Part shown: positions 1 to 11,668 of the stretch, in pieces
Layout: each line of letters begins with the position of its first letter
Position numbering within the stretch: the stretch's first letter is position 1
Source: Armigeres subalbatus
Lineage: Eukaryota; Arthropoda; Insecta; Diptera; Culicidae
Direction of reading: 5' to 3'
NCBI RefSeq assembly: GCF_024139115.2
Contig: NW_026942513.1
Span: 1-64,000 of the forward strand
Length of the DNA: 64,000 nt
Notes under the pieces: model-generated
Seen by the model: only the letters and a program-made list of their open reading frames with translations
Database searches by the model: none
What the model was told of the DNA's origin: nothing
Made by a program: the position numbers and the translations under genes

Positions 1-630
1 TTCATTTGATGCCCTGAATCTGGACAAAATTTCACAAATCGGTCAACGTTTGGGTGGTGCTAAACTCGTTGGAAGTTTATAAGGAAAATGTATGCAGAAA
101 CATCCAAAACAGTGATTTGCAGTTGGACGGCACAATTTACGATCAAGAACCATGATACTCATTCAGATCTTGTAGAATAAATACAGAATGTTATGCTGAA
201 AACCGCGAGAAGATTAGAGTTTATTGCAAAGATATTAGCATTTTACTGGAGTGTTGTAGGGTGAATTGTTTTCTTTCAAAGGTAAAAAGAAGCAGTGCTG
301 CAAACCCCACTTTCAGAAATGCTATTAACTTAGCCGACGGCTAATCTCTTCTGCATAACATTCCTGTATTAAATTCTTCAAGATCTGAAAATGGAGTATC
401 AGTGTAGTTCTTCATCATAAGTTGTCAGCTACAACTGCAATCTGTGTTTTTTGGATGTTTTCGGATATTTCCATAAGGAACATCCAACGAGCTTAGTGGC
501 ATAGCCGATCAACCTTGATTTTGCTGAAATTACAATCAGAGCTATCAAGACATCAAGCATAGAACGATGAACAATAAGGCAACCCATCAAAAAATAGAGA
601 AAAGTTTTTCCCATACTAATTTGAGCCACC
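1..630. repeat. Long foldback (inverted-repeat) element, copy 1, left end cut by window
   Basis: Bases 1-260 and about 330-630 are inverted copies of one another. Shared words are the block around CGGTCAACGTTTGG and the block around CCGCGAGAAGATTAGAG on the left, with their complements on the right. The outer right end reads AGTTTTTCCCATACTAATTT, the exact complement of the outer left end of the second copy at 12558. The left terminus lies before base 1. Short reading frames across it are shadows of the stem. It is probably a non-autonomous foldback or MITE; I do not know its superfamily. Confidence 0.75.
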
Positions 631-3203
631 ATATATATTTGGTTTTTGCAGTTTTGACAAAATCGCAATTTATCCCTAAAGGTCCCCTCTTGGGGGAAAA
701 ATAGCAAAAAAATTCAAAAAGCAAAAAAAATAATGCTGTTCAGCTACTTAATGCGATTTGATTCCTTTTGTTTTTTTTAAAATAAAAGGCCCCAAATCTC
801 ACCTTGCTTTCATATTTCTTTTTGTTCTGTTCCATTTCCAATAGCCAAAATTGATTAATTTAAATCTACTATGTACAATCACTGTTATCGCTCAAAAAGC
901 CATATAGAAATCAGCATAATAGGTTTATCCAGGGAAGTACAGTTGGCGCGTATAATCTTTCACGGCAATCCACATTGCCGTCGTCATTTCATCCTAGCTC
1001 TAATGCGTTAATTTCATTGATGGATTAATAGTCAGTTTTAGTCATTGGCAATTACACAGAAGAAACGTCTGATTTCCCCATACAATTCATAAAACAAGAA
1101 AAAAAAAAGAACACTAATAACAAAAATTCAGTATTTAAAATATGTCTGTTTCTGCCAGCTGATAAAAAGTGCATGAATTGAAAACAAAACCAGATGATAA
1201 GAGTTAAGTTTTCATTTCATTACCATCATACTGACTCGATCCCTGATTCTGTTTTTCGCTCGGTTATTCAGAGTCGAGAGTCAGCTTGACCTGACCAGGT
1301 TTAAAACCGAAAACGACATAAAAGATAAATATTTTAATTAGAAGATAAAGATTGTCGCTGTGCGGAACATCTTTTGCGAGGATAGAATGCTAATACTATC
1401 GACAGACATGATTTCCGCGCAATGATTTTCGTATCACGCTGTACGCGTATAGTGACAAGATGACACACATCTTTTCTTTCTCTACCGTTGTATCTATTTG
1501 ACAGCCATTATGAAACTGATTCTACCACTTTCTCAAAACTATAATTTTCATCAAAATGTATAGAAATACATAATCACTGTTACTATATTTTTATGAGTAT
1601 TACACAATATTTATCACATTTTTGAATAAATTGTGAAAATTCGCGTCAAAGCAAGTTCAAATTTCGCATCGACATGAAAACATCATAGTTTTCCAATTCT
1701 TGCATATAGGTATTTTAGCAGAAATATACGAGTTCTTGCAAAATATTCCGGCAGGGCAATTTTTTCTGCGGACGTTAATCACTCTATTCTATGGTTTGGG
1801 GTTGAATTCAGTGCAAACGACACTGATCGTTTAATTCATTTGGACATTTTTAAGGATAAATCCAACTCCGTTCAATTGAGTCATAGATCCAATTTTGAAT
1901 GTTTCCAAAACAACGGTACAAAACATTCTTCCCAGAGCCTATTATATAGAGTTGCGCAAGAGGATCTTCTTTAACACTTATTCTGAATGATCCTCTGTTA
2001 TGGCTGACCAATGCAAAGATCTTGACTCAACCTCAATTATTTGACAGTTCACAGAGCTTGTTTACAGGGTGTTGGAAATTAAAATCGATCAGCTGGAAAT
2101 AGAAATTCCGTAATTTTCGTTTCAAAATCATTTTGATCCGAATATTTCTGAAAGTGATAATGCTTTGATTCTACCTGGTAAATCCACCACAGCAGACTTC
2201 AATATTCTTAATTATTCGCAAAACAGTTTTTCCGGAAGCTGCTCCAGAGACTAAGTCCCCTGAAACAATGCTCTGTGAACTGTCCTTCTCGTCATCATGC
2301 ACTGGTCTATTGTGTTTTGCAACTTTCATTTTTTGTTCAACCATTCAAGGTGATATCACGAGAGTGTTCACTTTCAAAGCTTTTTAATTCGATAACCCAA
2401 GTCACCCACAGAGTACAAACACGTGAGTTTCTTGTTGCTACTTTCGTATTGGGGGGTGGTATGAAGTTTTTGAAACTGATTCTAGAACAAATCTAATACA
2501 TTTCAATTCATGCGTTTTAATTCGCCATAATAATCATCATCAGTATAATCATCAGTTCAATAGGAAGATTTGGCTTCACTTTTTGCGTAACTATATATAA
2601 TAGACTCTGATTCTTCCCATATAAAAAAGTATATAGATGTTAACTAATGACAAATCAAAGATCCCGCATCCTTGCCAATCCCCAGACCTCATTCCAATTT
2701 AAAACCTATGGGATCCTTGCACAAATGTTTTCAGAAATTGGCATGGGATACAGAACTAAAACCATTGAAAAGGAGCATAGTGTAATCTTCCTAATCTGCC
2801 AAGCTTTATGGAAAGAAAAGAAGGCAGGGTGACAAATTCGGTATTTTTCAGTGCAAAACGACAATAAACCCTTTGGCTACCTCCTAATACCTAAAAATCC
2901 AGCTTACGGAGAAACACGTTTACTCATTAATGGGTACTTTTTTCGTTTGCTATCTCTGTCTCTCTCTGCTGAGGTAAATTTACCCATTTTGGGAGAATAA
3001 AGTGGACTCATACTCATTTAAATGACAGTAAATCCAATTTATTCTTTAAAATGCAAATTAATTCTGCAGAGAGAAAGACGATAGCACCCGAAAAGTAACT
3101 CAATGAGTAAAAGGATTTTGTCAAAGATGGCTGAATCGTAATCTATGGCAAATTGGAATAATTCCTAGTAGATGTATTCATCTTGTTGGGGTGTCGAGAA
3201 AGT
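631..3203. other. AT-rich non-coding stretch
   Basis: I see no gene with recognisable protein similarity here. The longest frames are under 75 codons and AT-rich with no domain. It probably holds decayed transposon and intergenic sequence. No tRNA, SINE head or target duplication was found by eye. Confidence 0.5.
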
Positions 3204-4756
3204 GTCTAATGCAACGTACACACCGGTCAAGCAGTTTGTGGCGAGCGTGTTCCGCCCCAAGAAAACACTTCGGTTGCCAAAGCTTTGTTTGAACGTATTG
3301 TGAAGTTGTTCAAACATAACCATTTGACAGTTGACAGCTCGGTTGGGCATTAATAAACGGTTTGATTTTGGTTTGAGTTGTCCGGGGGGCGGGAGTCCAA
3401 GTGATGTCTGTCGAACAGCGTTTTGGTATTTGTAATGAAGCTGTAACAAACCCTCATATATTTTCGATAGTTGGTGCTCAATTTGGGACTGCCCAAAAAA
3501 TTCCGTCCATCGTTTTCAGCATTTTCAACCCCTCCTCCTGTCATGAAACTGTCACAAAATTCATTGACTCCTCCCCTGCATGCCTGTACGTAAAAGCGTG
3601 TGTCATTTTATTTTATGGCGATTATTTTGGTTTTTCTTTTCGTACACTATTTTTATACAACATAACGTGAGTTATGTAATCCTTAACAGTTTGAATACGT
3701 TTTTTTAAAAATGCAAGTTGTTCCTAAAAATGCTTTCAGCATTATTTTTTCTTGTGGATGGACGTCACATAAAGACGAACCCCCTCTCTCCCCTGTCACA
3801 AATCAATGTCACAAAACTCGCCCTTCCCCCCTAAAACCTTGGACGTAATTTTTGAACGGTTCCTTGGTGCCTTCGGTCGTTCGTGTGTGATGTGGTGATT
3901 GGTCGAATAACCCATTTGTTCGTGCCGCTGTTGAGTAAAACTTGATGGATGTTTAGAATATACGAGAGAGAATTGGAGCCGTCAATGTTATTAGAGCTAA
4001 AATCTGCCAGATCAAATCAAGGCACGTATGCCAATGCCTTATCGTCAATATTCAACCAATCTGGTTCAATAAGCATATGCGCATCATGTAAATCAATTTT
4101 TCTTGAATACGCGATGCTCAAGGTACTCCAAAACGTTCTGGAGTTCAGCTCACGGCATCTACCAGATCAATCAAGGCTTTGGCCAATGTCTTCATCGTCG
4201 GTAAACACCCAATCTGGTTCAATAAGCATATACGCATCATGCAAATTCATTTTTCTTGAATACGGGATGCTCAAGGTGCTCCAAAAAGTTCTGGAGTTCC
4301 GCCCACGGTATCTATCAGCTCAATCAAGACTTTTGCAATATCCTTATCGTCCATATTAACCCAAGCTGGTTCAATAAGCATATACGCACTGGCATGCAAG
4401 CCCAATTTGTTTGAACGTGTGTGAAGTTGTTCGAACAACCATTTGACAGTTGGCGGCTCGGTTGGAAAAAATTAAAACGGTTTGATTTTGGTTTCAGTTG
4501 TCGGAGGTGGTGTCAAGGTTCGCCGAACATGTTCGAGCATTTATAGTGAAGTTGCACAAACCCCTATATATTTTTTGATGGTCGGTGCTCAAGTTGTCGC
4601 TCTGGTCGTTCGTGTGTGATATTGTTGGTCGAATAAATAGGAATAAATTGATTGTTCGTGCCGCTGTTGGTAAAACTTGATGGATGTTTGAATAAACGAG
4701 AGGTGGAGTCAATGTTGGTCAAACTGCTTGACCGTGTGTACGTTCCATTAAAAAGA
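3204..4756. mobile_element. Non-autonomous DNA element with about 33-bp terminal inverted repeats
   Basis: The left end (3204-3238) carries CAACGTACACACCGGTCAAG. The right end (about 4722-4756) carries its near-complement, ending CTTGACCGTGTGTACGTTCC. Inside, a unit of about 350 bp is repeated directly: the stretch with TGAAGTTGTTC, CGGTTTGATTTTGG and CTCATATATTTTC at about 3295-3480 recurs at 4420-4590. A block with GGTCGTTCGTGTGTGAT and CTTGATGGATGTTT occurs at 3870-3955 and again at 4605-4692. A third internal repeat of about 140 bp (CTGGTTCAATAAGCATA) occurs three times at 4060-4385. No transposase is visible. Target duplication not resolved. Confidence 0.65.
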
Positions 4757-4817
4757 CGGAGGTGTGCATCGGGAAAAGACGGTAACGCAGTGTCACCGCG
4801 TCGATGCACACCTTCGT
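4757..4817. repeat. 60-bp palindromic mini-element, copy 1
   Basis: GGAGGTGTGCATCG at the left end pairs with CGATGCACACCTTCG at the right end, and GGTAACGCAGTG forms the loop region. A diverged second copy with the same loop word, GGTAACGCAG, lies at 52290-52350. In both copies the right end is followed by TTATTT. It abuts the right end of the preceding element directly. Confidence 0.6.
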
Positions 4818-5121
4818 TATTTTAACGCTGCATGCACCTTGCGCTGAAAATACGCTACGTGGGTATAGGGTCTAAATGTGCGAAAATATCTTATATTTTC
4901 CAAGTAAATACATATCCAGCTTTTTATTATAGCCACGGATCAACTATGGTAGCAATTTTGACACATGCTGTGTACAGATTTTATAGTGGAATCTTAGTTG
5001 CCTTGGCAGCCCCCGAATGTTTGCCTTGTCAAACAAATTTTTGTTTTGGGTTGAGATTGAATATTCTTCTATTTTCTTACAATTATATTTGAGTCTAATA
5101 TATATTTTTTCATTATTTCAG

Positions 5122-5449
5122 ATGGATTAATTTATTGAACAAACATGAATTGCCAGTTAAGTATGCAGCTATTAGGCCGTATACGCCGAATGTGTACAAA
5201 TAGTTGGCGATAATTTTTGCATTTGCCGTATCCTTTGCCATTTTTCCGGAAGTCATCTGGTGGCTCCGACAGTTCGAAAGTGCCGGAGCGGCAGAGCGGA
5301 TATTACTATTAAAACATAAAAATTCACATAAATATACAATGCTGTTTAACAGTTTGAAGTGTGCGTTACGTGGATTTGCTAAACATGTTAGACCCACATT
5401 TGAAAATTTGTGTTATGTTTATAGTTTATCATGGGAAATAGTTACCTGA
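5122..5449 (+). pseudogene. Exon-like fragment with one in-frame stop, unidentified
   Basis: A splice-acceptor-like TTATTTCAG at 5113-5121 is followed by a frame that reads through about 28 codons, hits TAG at about 5201, then continues in the same frame to 5449. The second half contains a hydrophobic stretch with FAVSFAIFPEVIWWLRQF and a basic LLLKHK tail, like a single-pass membrane segment. Local GC is higher than the surroundings. The stop is one base away from a Trp codon. I do not recognise the protein. It could be a decayed exon or chance; the membrane-like segment and regular composition are the only support. Confidence 0.3.
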
Positions 5450-5569
5450 GGAATGATGCATTCTGGGGAGTAGTTTTTAGAGAAATGGGACTCTGGGGAA
5501 TGGTAACGTTACAGAACCGTCTCAGTGCGAACGCCAAGTATTCAGTCCGATTAGTTTGATGCACCAGTA

Positions 5570-6482
5570 GGGGAAGGTGGGTAGACTTGATTCCCCGGGA
5601 GACTTGATCACCCCCTGTTTTATCGAAGACTAAAGTAGTTTTGTTCTAGCGTATTTTTTAGTATTGATCCTCTGGACAAATGACCTTTATGTGGTGAGTT
5701 ATTTTTTGGATTGACAACCTTATTTATTCTGCAGGGCGGTTTGTATGTTTTGACCTTCCAAAAGATTTTTTTATTGGCCAAGCAAAATTTGAACAACTTT
5801 CATAACAATGACCAAATGCTTTCATTATTTCACAGCACAAAGTCATAAATATGCTTAATGATCTGTACTGATGAAAATGTTAACATTCCATCAAAGTTTT
5901 AGGATATTTGGATTTGAAGTTATTGCCTCAATATGGGGACACTTGATCCCCCATTAGTCACCCATACAAAAATTTGGCGAAAAAATTCAAAAAAATATAA
6001 ATCTATTCTCAGACTCCTATTTTTTTTGTAAATTTGACAGATTTGATGAAGGGTTGTCAGGAAAAATGATTTATTACGTAGATATCATAAAATGGGGATC
6101 AAGTCTCCCCAATTTTTAAAATTGCATTTGCTGTCAAATTCAATAACAAAAATCGTTCACGTATACGCACAGCAATTCGAAAATTCCGCGTATTTTGAAG
6201 GAAAAATATTTAAAAAACCTGAGGGCACCTTTCTAATTTTATCAAAGCAAGTTCTTGGAGAGGGATCAATTTCCCCCGAATATTTGAAAAGTCGATTTTT
6301 GACAGCACTCCAAAAAATCGATTGTGTATCAATAACAACAATAATTTAAGGACTGTCATGCATCAGGAAAGTTAAATATTATATTTCTTAGAGAGTCTGT
6401 GTGGAAAATGCGTATGTTTATTCATTTTTGGCTGTGATACATCGGAAATCAGAAAAGGGGATCAAGTCTACCCAGTCTCCCC
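5570..6482. mobile_element. 913-bp TA-target MITE with GGGGAAGGTGGG ends
   Basis: The terminal inverted repeats are GGGGAAGGTGGGTAGACTTG at the left and the complement of GGGGAGACTGGGTAGACTTG at the right. A TA dinucleotide lies on each side (5568-5569 and 6483-6484). The motif GATCAAGTCTCCCC or a close variant is scattered inside (about 5598, 5948, 6098, 6267 and 6460), like subterminal binding sites. There is no transposase frame. The TA target fits the Tc1/mariner superfamily in the broad sense, but this is inference. Confidence 0.7.
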
Positions 6483-6865
6483 TACTAACTATCGAGCAAT
6501 ATTTGGACTGATCAAGTCCTAGCTATTTGCGGTTGTCAAATAATGACAAAAATATTTAGGTGAATTTGGATTAATGGAGCTGGAAGTGGATCGCATTCCT
6601 AAAAATACGTACACTTAGTGTACGAAAGAGAGTAAAAAAATCATTCACTGTCGGCGGATGCATGCTTGAAACCAGGGTCATCTATAGCAGAATGATACAC
6701 TATGTTTCATGAAAGTAGATGGCCGAAAAGATTTCACGTCAAGAAAATTGTGTATTTAATTAATATTTTTTCACTCAACTAGCAAATAAACTCTAATTTA
6801 ACCCGCCAAAAGGCCAAAGTCGAACCAAAACCAGTCGTCTGAATCAGCTCGTTTTGCGTTGAGAT

Positions 6866-7219
6866 TCACAATGCCACCCAAGTTCCTTCGTTGATGGCCT
6901 GCTTTCGATATAAGTTAGAGAGCCATATTTCAGTTTTGGTTCCAGTTTCTGGACACCAAAGGCTCCTGAATGACGGGCCGTGGGCGTTTCTTTCAACGTG
7001 ATGACTAGTAACATCCGTAATGCTTGTTTGGATACAAAATCCCAAAATCGGTGTTTCGTGAGCGAGCACGATAAACGTTGGACTGGAGTGGTAGTTCCAT
7101 TGTAGATCGACCTCGAGTACACCATTACACAGTACCAGTCGGACCGTTTCATGCTGCGCCTTTCGCTTCAACACAGTCAGGGTATCAGCAATGGTCCCAG
7201 TTCCGGATTTGCTCGGACT
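6866..7219 (-). CDS. Possible 3'-terminal coding exon, unidentified
   Basis: On the minus strand an open frame of about 118 codons runs from an acceptor-like TGTATGCTTTCACAG to a stop at 6866. Its GC content is near 50 percent, well above the flanking AT-rich DNA, and codon choice looks coding. It contains TVLKRKAQHETVRLVL, followed by hydrophobic beta-like stretches. I recognise no domain. The Feilai SINE at 7233-7550 has inserted 12 bases upstream of the acceptor dinucleotide and duplicated the pyrimidine-rich TGTATGCTTTCA. It could be the last exon of a real gene, a gene relic, or part of an uncharacterised transposon. No partner exon was found in the window. Confidence 0.35.
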   Translation of the reverse strand, partial: SPSKSGTGTIADTLTVLKRKAQHETVRLVLCNGVLEVDLQWNYHSSPTFIVLAHETPILGFCIQTSITDVTSHHVERNAHGPSFRSLWCPETGTKTEIWLSNLYRKQAINEGTWVAL

Positions 7220-7232
7220 GTGAAAGCATACA

Positions 7233-7520
7233 GGGCCCTCCTTAGCCGTGCGGTAAGATGCGCGGCTACAAAGCAAGACCATGCTGAGGGTGGCTGGGTT
7301 CGATTCCCGGTGCCGGTCTAGGCAATTTTCGGATTGGAAAGCGTCTCGACTTCCCTGGGCATAAAAGTATCATCGTGTTAGCCTCATGATATACGAATGC
7401 AGAAATGGTAACTTGGCTTAGAAACCTCGCAGTTAATAACTGTGGAAGTGCTAATTGAACACTAAGCTGCGAGGCGGCAATGTCCCAGTGGAGGATGTAA
7501 TGCCAATGAAGAAGAAGAAG

Positions 7521-7550
<30 letters not shown>
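7233..7550 (+). mobile_element. Feilai-type tRNA-derived SINE, full length
   Basis: It begins GGGCCCTCCTTAGCCGTGCG, with a pol III A box in TTAGCCGTGCGGTAAG and a B box in GGGTTCGATTCCC. It continues through the conserved CCCTGGGCATAAAAGTATCA body and ends in a (GAA)n tail. It is flanked by the 12-bp target duplication TGAAAGCATACA (7221-7232 and 7551-7562). This matches the Aedes Feilai SINE family as I recall it. It is a minimally diverged, precisely bounded insertion, mobilised in trans by a LINE. The GAA tail creates a low-complexity poly-Leu frame on the minus strand that is not a gene. Confidence 0.92.
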
Positions 7551-7551
<1 letters not shown>

Positions 7552-7562
7552 GAAAGCATACA

Positions 7563-9161
7563 CCTTGATTTTTCAAATAAACCAATATATCTGAAATTTT
7601 TGAATAATTATTAGTAGGTACCAATTGCATCAGCAGTTTTCAGGATTTCAAACAAATTCAAAAACATGTGTCAAGTGACAGATGAATTTTTAGCACAAAT
7701 TCACGGCTACCAAGATTGACCCAAGGATCAAACCATAAAATCTGTACACAGCTTATGTCAAATTTGAAGCAACACCGTAGATTTATAGCTTGCATAAAAA
7801 CCTGGATAGGTACCTATTTCGAATATATCTTCTTCCCATTTGTCAATTTGCAGAAAATCGCAAACTGAACGTAAATTTAATGTGTAATGTGTAAATAATT
7901 GATTTTTCTATATTTACAAGAGTTTTGGTATAATAAACATGCAACTAATGATAAGAAAATAGTAAATCCTTAACATAGTGGTTTGTTTAGTTCACGCAAG
8001 TAGTATTATGGAATAAAGAAGCTAAGATGAATTAGTGTAATATTTATCTGCAGATGAAAATGATTAACTATTATTTTCTAAATTCATAAGGCAACATTCT
8101 CGAAAGGAGTAGTTACTTATATTTAACATAGGTTTACCACACACTATTTCCAATCGAACCTTGGATTCGGCTGACTATTACAGCTTTAAGAATTCTTTTG
8201 GAAAGTTTAGCGTGTGTGGAATTCTTCGATTCTTATACAGGTATTAGTTAAATATTTTCCTGCATGTTGAATAAGTAGGACTTGATGCAAAACAGAACTG
8301 TCCATTTTAATATAACAATTTGTTGATTTTTAATGTGACAGAATTTTGTTCTTGAGGAGTGTTGTGGGGAACAGGGTTGGGAAAAATCAAATTTTCAAAA
8401 AATCAAGGATGATCAAACTCACCAGCGATCTTACTTTTAAATTATCAAGTGATAAAAACTCGCCAGCGATCAAGAATCGTTTGAAAATCGTATCTTGATT
8501 TGAAGCACTTACCGTTACATTTTGAACACTTTTTCCTTACTACCATGAAACCATAACGCCAAATAGAAGATATAACGGGACTGTTGACAATTAGCTGATC
8601 ATAGTAAAGATTAATGTTTGAATGAAAATTCTGTGTTTATTATCGTTTGAGTACATAATCTGAGAAGTTGTCGCCGTCGACAACTCGCCTACTGTTTTCA
8701 CGTGAGAAGTTTTCACATGAAAATTGCAATAATTATCGTCTGACAATGATTCAGCACAACACTGGTGGGGAGATTTGTTGCTCCATGTAACTCGATGAAC
8801 TTGCCCGGGCAATAAATACAACAAATTATAACAGTTTTTAAGAAAATTGAAAAACCGAACAAATCATGAGTGTCAATTTCAGTTGTGAAAGATCTCTTAT
8901 ATTCGGGAATCCGTTAGGGCGGTCAGCTCTTTCAATCCTAGAAAATAGAATTTAAATATTAGCTAAATGGGTCTGTGCAACATATAAACTTTGAGAGGAA
9001 ATAGATATTTGACGTTCGTTTATTTGTTTGAACCTTCATGAGTGCCAATATTCCCAATGAATCAAAGCCTACATTGATTAAAAGAAGTAAATATCGAACG
9101 TCAGAAAGGAACTCACGAGGCCACCATTATCGAGCGCAAAAGAAACCTAAACTCCAGGGAA
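7563..9161. other. AT-rich non-coding stretch with short inverted repeats
   Basis: I see no gene. About 7725-7815 is a diverged inverted copy of about 4905-4990 (shared word AAAATCTGTACACAGC), so both flank the 5-7.7 kb region. A hAT-like end CAGGGTTGGGAAAAATC sits at about 8363 without a matching right end. A small inverted pair, AGATATTTGACGTTCG and TAAATATCGAACGTCAG, lies at 9003-9105. Confidence 0.45.
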
Positions 9162-11632
9162 CCCGGATAAAAAATATCATTAAAATATCATAAGTTTTAT
9201 TGTTACAACACCATGTAAAACATAATTTTTACCATTGAATATAATGGAATTTTGACAATAAAATCACATGAGAAATAATGGTTTTCCACGATAAAATGAA
9301 TGGTAAATGGGACTTTTACAATTAAAAAGGGGGGTTGTTATGTATCTTTACAATAAAAAAATCGAAAAATTTCCATACAAAATTCGGAGCAAAACAATTG
9401 ATTTTACGGTACTTCAATGGGATGATTTCGAGCGACAAAACAATAGAAAACATTGTGTTTTAAATGTTTTCAATTACTGTTTCTATTGTTTTACAATAGA
9501 AATACAACAGGATTTATAATACATTATACTCCAATATTACAATAAAAATACAATACAATTAATTGTTTTACAAATTATTTTATTTTCCTTCGGTTGTTTA
9601 GCATATCTTTAGACGAATCTAGCGCACTATTTCCAAAGTTAAGTGGGTTGCCTGTATCTGGAGAAAAATCCAACATCGGTTTAAAAAGCGTACTAACTTT
9701 GTTCCGAATAGACAATACATATAGATATAAACCTGTGAAAAATGTAAATTATTAGAAAAAATACGTCGAGAAGAAAATAAAAAAATACCTGCATCATTTC
9801 TTATGATCCCGTTGGTGAGATTGGCCAATGGTAGCCACTGAACGATCTTGAATCAGTGACCAGCAAGCAGCAGTATTTTATTTATCATAAGCTTCATTTC
9901 TGTAAAGGAACAAGGATACATGTTACCAGGCATGTCATCAGGTATTATGATGATAAAATTTTCATTTATTTTTTGTCCGGGATGAACCACTGCGTTCATT
10001 ATGTACATTGAACTTTTGTAGTACATATTGTCAGTTTCGCTGGTAACAAAACGCGCCGATCACTTTTTAAGCACCTTTAAAATCGTCGCCAATATCATTA
10101 TTTTCAATCTGTGGTAGTTCAAAGTCAAATTATGAAAATATGCATGAAAAATAGTATTGCTTTTTGCATTGAAACTTTTCGTTTCGTCACTGAAATCATT
10201 GACACTTGTCTTCAGCGACTGCTTCCGCGATAGAGCATTTACACATTTTATTCACTCATACATCTATATTACTGTCAAAATGTGCATTTGACAATTAAAT
10301 TTTCTGCTAAAAGCTCTATTTTTTGACACCGGTGCACTCACACAACCAATCGACATCAGTTGTCAAAAACCAGGAATACCAACTTGACAACAATCACCTT
10401 GTCGCCGAGTCTGGCGCTGGGTGCTAGGCGCGGAAACCCAAAGGTGGGAATAAAATTTTGGGGCTTATGCGCAATACTAAATTTCGGGAAATAATGTGAT
10501 TATTGAAATCAAACAATTTTGTTCACAGTTGATCTGACAGATCCTATGGCCATTTTTGCTGGCGTCGATTTCGGCGACGATTTGCTTTGCGACGATTTCA
10601 AATCGTCGCGGCCGATAAGGTGGGAAATTGATAATATAAGATTACGATTACCGGTGGTGAGTATAAACCGTTTGTCAGCGCAGTATAATTACTTGACACG
10701 TTACCGGTCGCTACTAAACGCGCTGCTAAAACAGTAGCGCAGCTGACAGGTGACCAAATTGACCAAATAACAGCGCTACTATTTGATGAACTATCAAACG
10801 TCGAACGTCACCGATACGGAATGCAGCCATAAAAATGATAACCGAAAATACCGAAAATAGTGACCGATGCGAAAAAGAGTGACTCATCTAAAATTGCAGT
10901 ACAGTGAGGGTGAACAAAATACTCGCGCCTAGTAATAATGCTCTAACGCGCTTCAACACTTCAGATGCTTACCACGGTACAGAAGCCATAGTGATCTACC
11001 GCTTGCCCAGCAGCAGAAACTGTAATGAAAAAGACACTTTCTACACCATACAGTTTCATTATTTTCATCTCTTCACTAATTATAAACAAAACTGTACACG
11101 CTCAAATGAATCCAGCCATTCTCGAGTAAAATGATAAGCAAAAGTTTTTGTTCCCTTTCATTTTTTCAAATCAAATTTGTATTGCATAACATTTCTAGAC
11201 CTGCAACAAGACCTGCAATATGAAAATATATACTTGAGAATCGGTATAACATTTTTATTTATTTAACAAACAAAGCTATTGTAATTTTATTGTTTTCAAT
11301 TGTTATTTCATCAATATAATAAATCCATGAAATATTCCAAAATTATATTAATTCAATAACATTAGACGGATTTCCAGATCATCCAAACCGAATACTTTTA
11401 AAATTTGTTTAGTTTTTGGATGAGCAATACTAAATATAAGCGAACAACAAAAATATAATAGAATATATCGGAAACATTTAAATATATTGTTATTTTAACG
11501 TACGTACAATAAAGATCTTTTACAACCGTGAACATTTTACAATAAGCATACAATAGTTTGTATTGTTTACCACACAATCTATTGTATTTCAATGGGTTAT
11601 GTCATACAATTTACTGTAAATTTTTATCCGGG
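9162..11632. mobile_element. 2.47-kb DNA element with CCCGGATAAAAA ends
   Basis: The left end is CCCGGATAAAAAATATCA and the right end is the complement of CCCGGATAAAAATTTACAG. Both subterminal zones are packed with ACAATA words (about 9340-9570 and 11460-11610). A more GC-rich core at 10380-10800 contains a short frame (10519-10737) with a donor-like GTGGTGAGTATAAA after it, perhaps a relic first exon of a transposase. I could not recognise a transposase family and no target duplication is certain. Confidence 0.55.
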
Positions 11633-11668
11633 AATTCTCAAGAACATTAGAACATGTGATAATAACAT

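Noticed and set aside
3949..4359. 136-codon frame with internal repeats
   Set aside because: It translates a direct DNA repeat inside the 3204-4756 element and lacks any recognisable domain.
7266..7559. Leucine-rich minus-strand frame
   Set aside because: It is the complement of the Feilai SINE with its (GAA)n tail.
8363..8520. CAGGGTTGGGAAAAATC as a complete hAT MITE
   Set aside because: No inverted partner end or target duplication could be located.
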